Notes under the pieces: model-generated
Databases searched by the model: none
What the model was told of the DNA's origin: nothing
What the model saw: the letters and a program-made list of their open reading frames with translations, nothing else
Position numbers and translations under genes: made by a program
Assembly (NCBI RefSeq): GCF_002836255.1
Contig: NZ_PJAU01000056.1
Span: 1-64,000, forward strand
DNA from: Colwellia sp. 75C3
GTDB lineage: Bacteria > Pseudomonadota > Gammaproteobacteria > Enterobacterales > Alteromonadaceae
Direction: 5' to 3'
Length of the DNA stretch: 64,000 bases
Part shown: piece after piece, positions 61,794-64,000 of the stretch
Position numbering within the stretch: position 1 is the first letter of the stretch
Layout of the letters: each line of letters opens with the position of its first letter

Positions 61794-62010
61794 TAAAACT
61801 CCTGTGGCTTAGGTTATTGATAGTCAAAACCCTCTAAGCTCACTAAAAAATACTAAAAATAATTCGATATAATACAGGGCAAATACAGCGCCCCATGGTA
61901 CTTGGCTGATTTTACAAACACAAGTTATATGACCACAAAAATGTAAGATGATTCCAACTTTAATCATGATCAGTTACAATACGCCTTTCATGACAACATA
62001 GGCGCAATGA

Positions 62011-62538
62011 ATGTCAAAGTATTTAGTACTAACAGCGATGGGATCGGACAGAACTGGTTGTGTTAGTGAATTAACTAAATTAGCAAGTGAATGCGAATGT
62101 AATATATTAGACAGCCGAATGGCCATTTTCGGCTCTGAATTTACCTTTATTATGTTGCTTACTGGTGATACCAGAGCGATTAATAAGATTGAAGCTAGAA
62201 TTCCGAAACTTGCGCATAGTTTGGATTTAATCACTATGATGAAACGCACCTCTGGTCACAGAACTTTTGATTTAGTAAAACATTACCAAGCCGAATATTC
62301 AGGTATCGACCAACCAGGCATTCTAAAATCAATGACCGCCTTCTTTGCCACACGTAAAATAGACATCTCTTCGTTAAAGTCAGAAATAGATCCGAAAACC
62401 AACCATATGAGCGCCAATATCTTGTTTGCTCTAACTGAAAAAATTAGTATTGATGAGCTAGAGCGTGATTTCCTAGAGCTCTGTCAGCAAACCGACGTAC
62501 AAGGTTGTATCAAAAAAGCCAATACTAACTTATTGTAG
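62011..62538 (+). CDS. gcvR: Glycine cleavage system repressor GcvR
   Basis: 175 residues made of two ACT domains: SKYLVLTAMGSDRTGCVSELTKLASECECNILDSRMAIFGSEFTFIMLL at the N terminus and YSGIDQPGILKSMTAFFATRKIDISSLKSEI at the C terminus. GcvR has no DNA-binding domain; it regulates by acting on GcvA. ATG at 62011. Followed by bcp, as in E. coli. Confidence 0.92.
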   Translation: MSKYLVLTAMGSDRTGCVSELTKLASECECNILDSRMAIFGSEFTFIMLLTGDTRAINKIEARIPKLAHSLDLITMMKRTSGHRTFDLVKHYQAEYSGIDQPGILKSMTAFFATRKIDISSLKSEIDPKTNHMSANILFALTEKISIDELERDFLELCQQTDVQGCIKKANTNLL

Positions 62539-62586
62539 CTCTCAGCAATAATAACTTTAAAATAAACGAATAAAAGTGACCTTATT

Positions 62587-63060
62587 ATGAATACTCTAAA
62601 CGTTGGTGATACCGCACCACTATTTACCCTAAACAATGAAAATGATGAGTCAATCTCATTGGCTGACTATATTGGTAAACAGCAAGTACTGGTATATTTT
62701 TACCCTAAAGCGATGACTCCAGGTTGTACCGTTCAGGCGCAAGGGTTACGCGATATAAAGGCGGAACTTGCCGCCTTAAATACGGTTGTTTTTGGTATCA
62801 GTCCTGATGAAGTAAAACGCCTAACTAAATTTTGCGAACGTGATAGCTTAAACTTTTCACTTTTATCTGATGTTGATCACCAAGTAGCCGATGAATTTGG
62901 TGTTTGGGGTTTAAAGAAATTTATGGGTAAAGAATACGATGGTATTCATCGTTTAAGCTTCCTAATTGGCGTTGATGGAAAAATCAGCCATGTTTTCAAT
63001 AAATTTAAAACGAAAGAACATCATGATGTTGTTTTAGCTGTTTTAAATGAATTGAGTTAG
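62587..63060 (+). CDS. bcp: Thioredoxin-dependent thiol peroxidase (Bcp/PrxQ)
   Basis: 157 residues. Peroxidatic cysteine Cys47 in PKAMTPGCTVQAQGLRD. The second cysteine of E. coli Bcp (five residues later, C-T-V-Q-A-C) is glutamine here. A cysteine at residue 83 (RLTKFCERDSL) corresponds in position to the resolving cysteine of PrxQ proteins with a Cys47/Cys83 pair. So it reduces hydroperoxides using thioredoxin, likely by the longer-range disulfide. ATG at 62587 with AAAAGTGACC. Confidence 0.95.
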   Translation: MNTLNVGDTAPLFTLNNENDESISLADYIGKQQVLVYFYPKAMTPGCTVQAQGLRDIKAELAALNTVVFGISPDEVKRLTKFCERDSLNFSLLSDVDHQVADEFGVWGLKKFMGKEYDGIHRLSFLIGVDGKISHVFNKFKTKEHHDVVLAVLNELS

Positions 63061-63107
63061 TCGCTTAATAAGTATTTACAAGTGGCTAACTCAGCACTAA
63101 AAGAACA

Positions 63108-63151
63108 AATAAAAAGCCCTAAGCTAGGTAATATTAGCTTAGGGCTTTTTT
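63108..63151. terminator. Bidirectional intrinsic terminator
   Basis: AAAAAGCCCTAAGCTA and TTAGCTTAGGGCTTTTTTA form a strong stem. It ends bcp transcription and, from the other side, mgsA. Confidence 0.9.
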
Positions 63152-63256
63152 ACTTTATATACCCGCTCTACTTGAAGATGCTCAGGTTTCTCCAAAGGGC
63201 TGGTATATATGAGCGACAGGAACTGATTAGGTCACTTTACTTATCACAGGTTGATT

Positions 63257-63721
63257 TTACTTCGTACGCTCAGTTAGGTAAGCAGCATAATCTGGAATTT
63301 CAATAAAACTTTCTTGTGTCATCAACTCTGAGTCCATTAGAAAGTTGGCCGTTGATTTATTGGTCGCTACGGGAATATTCCATACGGCAGCTAATCTTAA
63401 CAACGCTTTTACATCGGGATCATGGGGTACCGCATCTAACGGATCCCAGAAAAAAATCATCACATCAATCTCGCCTTCCGCGATTAATGCACCTAACTGT
63501 TGATCACCACCCATTGGGCCAGAGAATAAACACTTTACCGGTAGGCCAATAGCCGTACTTAATAAGGTTCCTGTGGTGCCGGTAGCGAATAAATGGTGAT
63601 ACTTTAAATCATCACTTCGCTTCTGTGCCCAAGCGATCAGATCAGCTTTTTTATTATCATGAGCAACAAGTGCCATACGCTTATGTGCTGGCATCAGTCT
63701 TTGGGTGTACGTTAATTCCAT
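63257..63721 (-). CDS. mgsA: Methylglyoxal synthase
   Basis: 154 residues. Converts dihydroxyacetone phosphate to methylglyoxal. Motifs: [22 protein letters not shown] at the N terminus, [60 protein letters not shown] with the catalytic aspartate, and [11 protein letters not shown] at the end. ATG at 63721. Confidence 0.97.
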   Translation of the reverse strand: MELTYTQRLMPAHKRMALVAHDNKKADLIAWAQKRSDDLKYHHLFATGTTGTLLSTAIGLPVKCLFSGPMGGDQQLGALIAEGEIDVMIFFWDPLDAVPHDPDVKALLRLAAVWNIPVATNKSTANFLMDSELMTQESFIEIPDYAAYLTERTK

Positions 63722-63753
63722 ATTAGCTCCATGTTACTTGCTTTATAACTCGA

Positions 63754-64000
63754 CTATGATTGGGCTTCACTTGTACTTTCCGTATCCGGTATTGTCGGCC
63801 AAGCATTAATTACCGCCTTCACTAGGGTTGCTAGCGGAATGGCAAAAAATACGCCCCAAAAGCCCCATAAACCACCAAAAAATATTACTGCGATAATGAT
63901 AAGAACAGGATGTAAATTAACCGCTTCAGAAAAAAGTAACGGTACAATAACATTGCCATCCACGGCTTGAATTATTCCGTAAGCAAGCATAACGTAGCCA
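63754..64000 (-). CDS. AI-2E/PerM-family transporter, 3' end only (cut by window edge)
   Basis: The visible 82 residues are the last quarter of a PerM-like membrane protein: [58 protein letters not shown], with the N-L-H-P and G-x-W-G-x-x-G segments seen in the AI-2E exporter family. The frame is open up to base 64000, so the gene continues out of the window and its start is not here. E. coli perM also lies beside bcp. Confidence 0.9.
   Translation of the reverse strand, partial: GYVMLAYGIIQAVDGNVIVPLLFSEAVNLHPVLIIIAVIFFGGLWGFWGVFFAIPLATLVKAVINAWPTIPDTESTSEAQS

Noticed and set aside
63082-63306. 74-codon frame after bcp
   Set aside because: It reads through a clear bidirectional terminator and into mgsA, so it is not a gene.

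Overview
The window looks like chromosomal DNA of an AT-rich marine gammaproteobacterium of the order Alteromonadales, most like Colwellia or a close relative. The basis is the base composition, protein-level resemblance (PrmB, FadIJ, a MoxR/Bat operon, AckA-Pta, DapE, BamC, GcvR, Bcp) and gene orders shared with other gammaproteobacteria: smrB / prmB-aroC, sixA ... fadI-fadJ, yfbV / ackA-pta, arsC-like / dapE, gcvR-bcp. No rRNA, tRNA, CRISPR array or prophage was seen.

Region 1 (1 to about 14.76 kb) is a gene-cassette array of a chromosomal (sedentary) integron. About 24 small cassettes, all reading rightward, are separated by attC sites that mostly begin TAACAAG, carry complementary arms (..CAGTTGGC.. 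and ..GCCAAC..), and end GCGTTAT/G. Position 1 already lies in the tail of an attC, so the array continues to the left. No integrase gene is in the window. Cargo includes DUF4279, a GIY-YIG domain protein, GNAT acetyltransferases, five lipoproteins, an outer-membrane-barrel-like protein, a secreted DJ-1/PfpI-like protein without its nucleophilic cysteine, EamA and LysE transporters, an excalibur-domain protein, a GFA protein, a YdeI-like protein, a nucleotidyltransferase-like protein and several unknown membrane proteins. Several attC sites are collapsed, truncated or fused, and they decay toward the right end. The small genes from 14.8 to about 17.3 kb (GFA, Nudix, GNAT, lipoprotein, OsmC) are probably fossil cassettes.

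Region 2 (17.3 to 32.6 kb) is core-genome: mntP, two unknown genes, a VOC protein, a periplasmic rhodanese, an MFS transporter, aroC, prmB, smrB, sixA, an M16 insulinase-like protease and the fatty-acid oxidation pair fadI-fadJ with a FadR-like operator. Two copies of a 265 bp MITE-like element (family A) flank this region: one supplies the stop codon of the MFS gene, the other abuts the protease gene.

Region 3 (32.8 to 42.3 kb) holds the MoxR/DUF58/DUF4381/BatA/BatB-TPR/BatD operon, a second and unrelated MITE-like element (family B), and an ECF sigma factor with a DUF3379 anti-sigma-like partner.

Region 4 (42.4 to 64 kb) holds an S9 peptidase lipoprotein, a YchJ-like protein, an RstAB-like two-component system, xthA, rlmA, yfbV, ackA-pta, an ACT-domain protein, a LysR/LysE divergent pair, an ArsC-like gene with dapE, a VanY-like carboxypeptidase, bamC divergent from gcvR-bcp, mgsA, and the 3' end of an AI-2E/PerM-family gene cut by the window edge.
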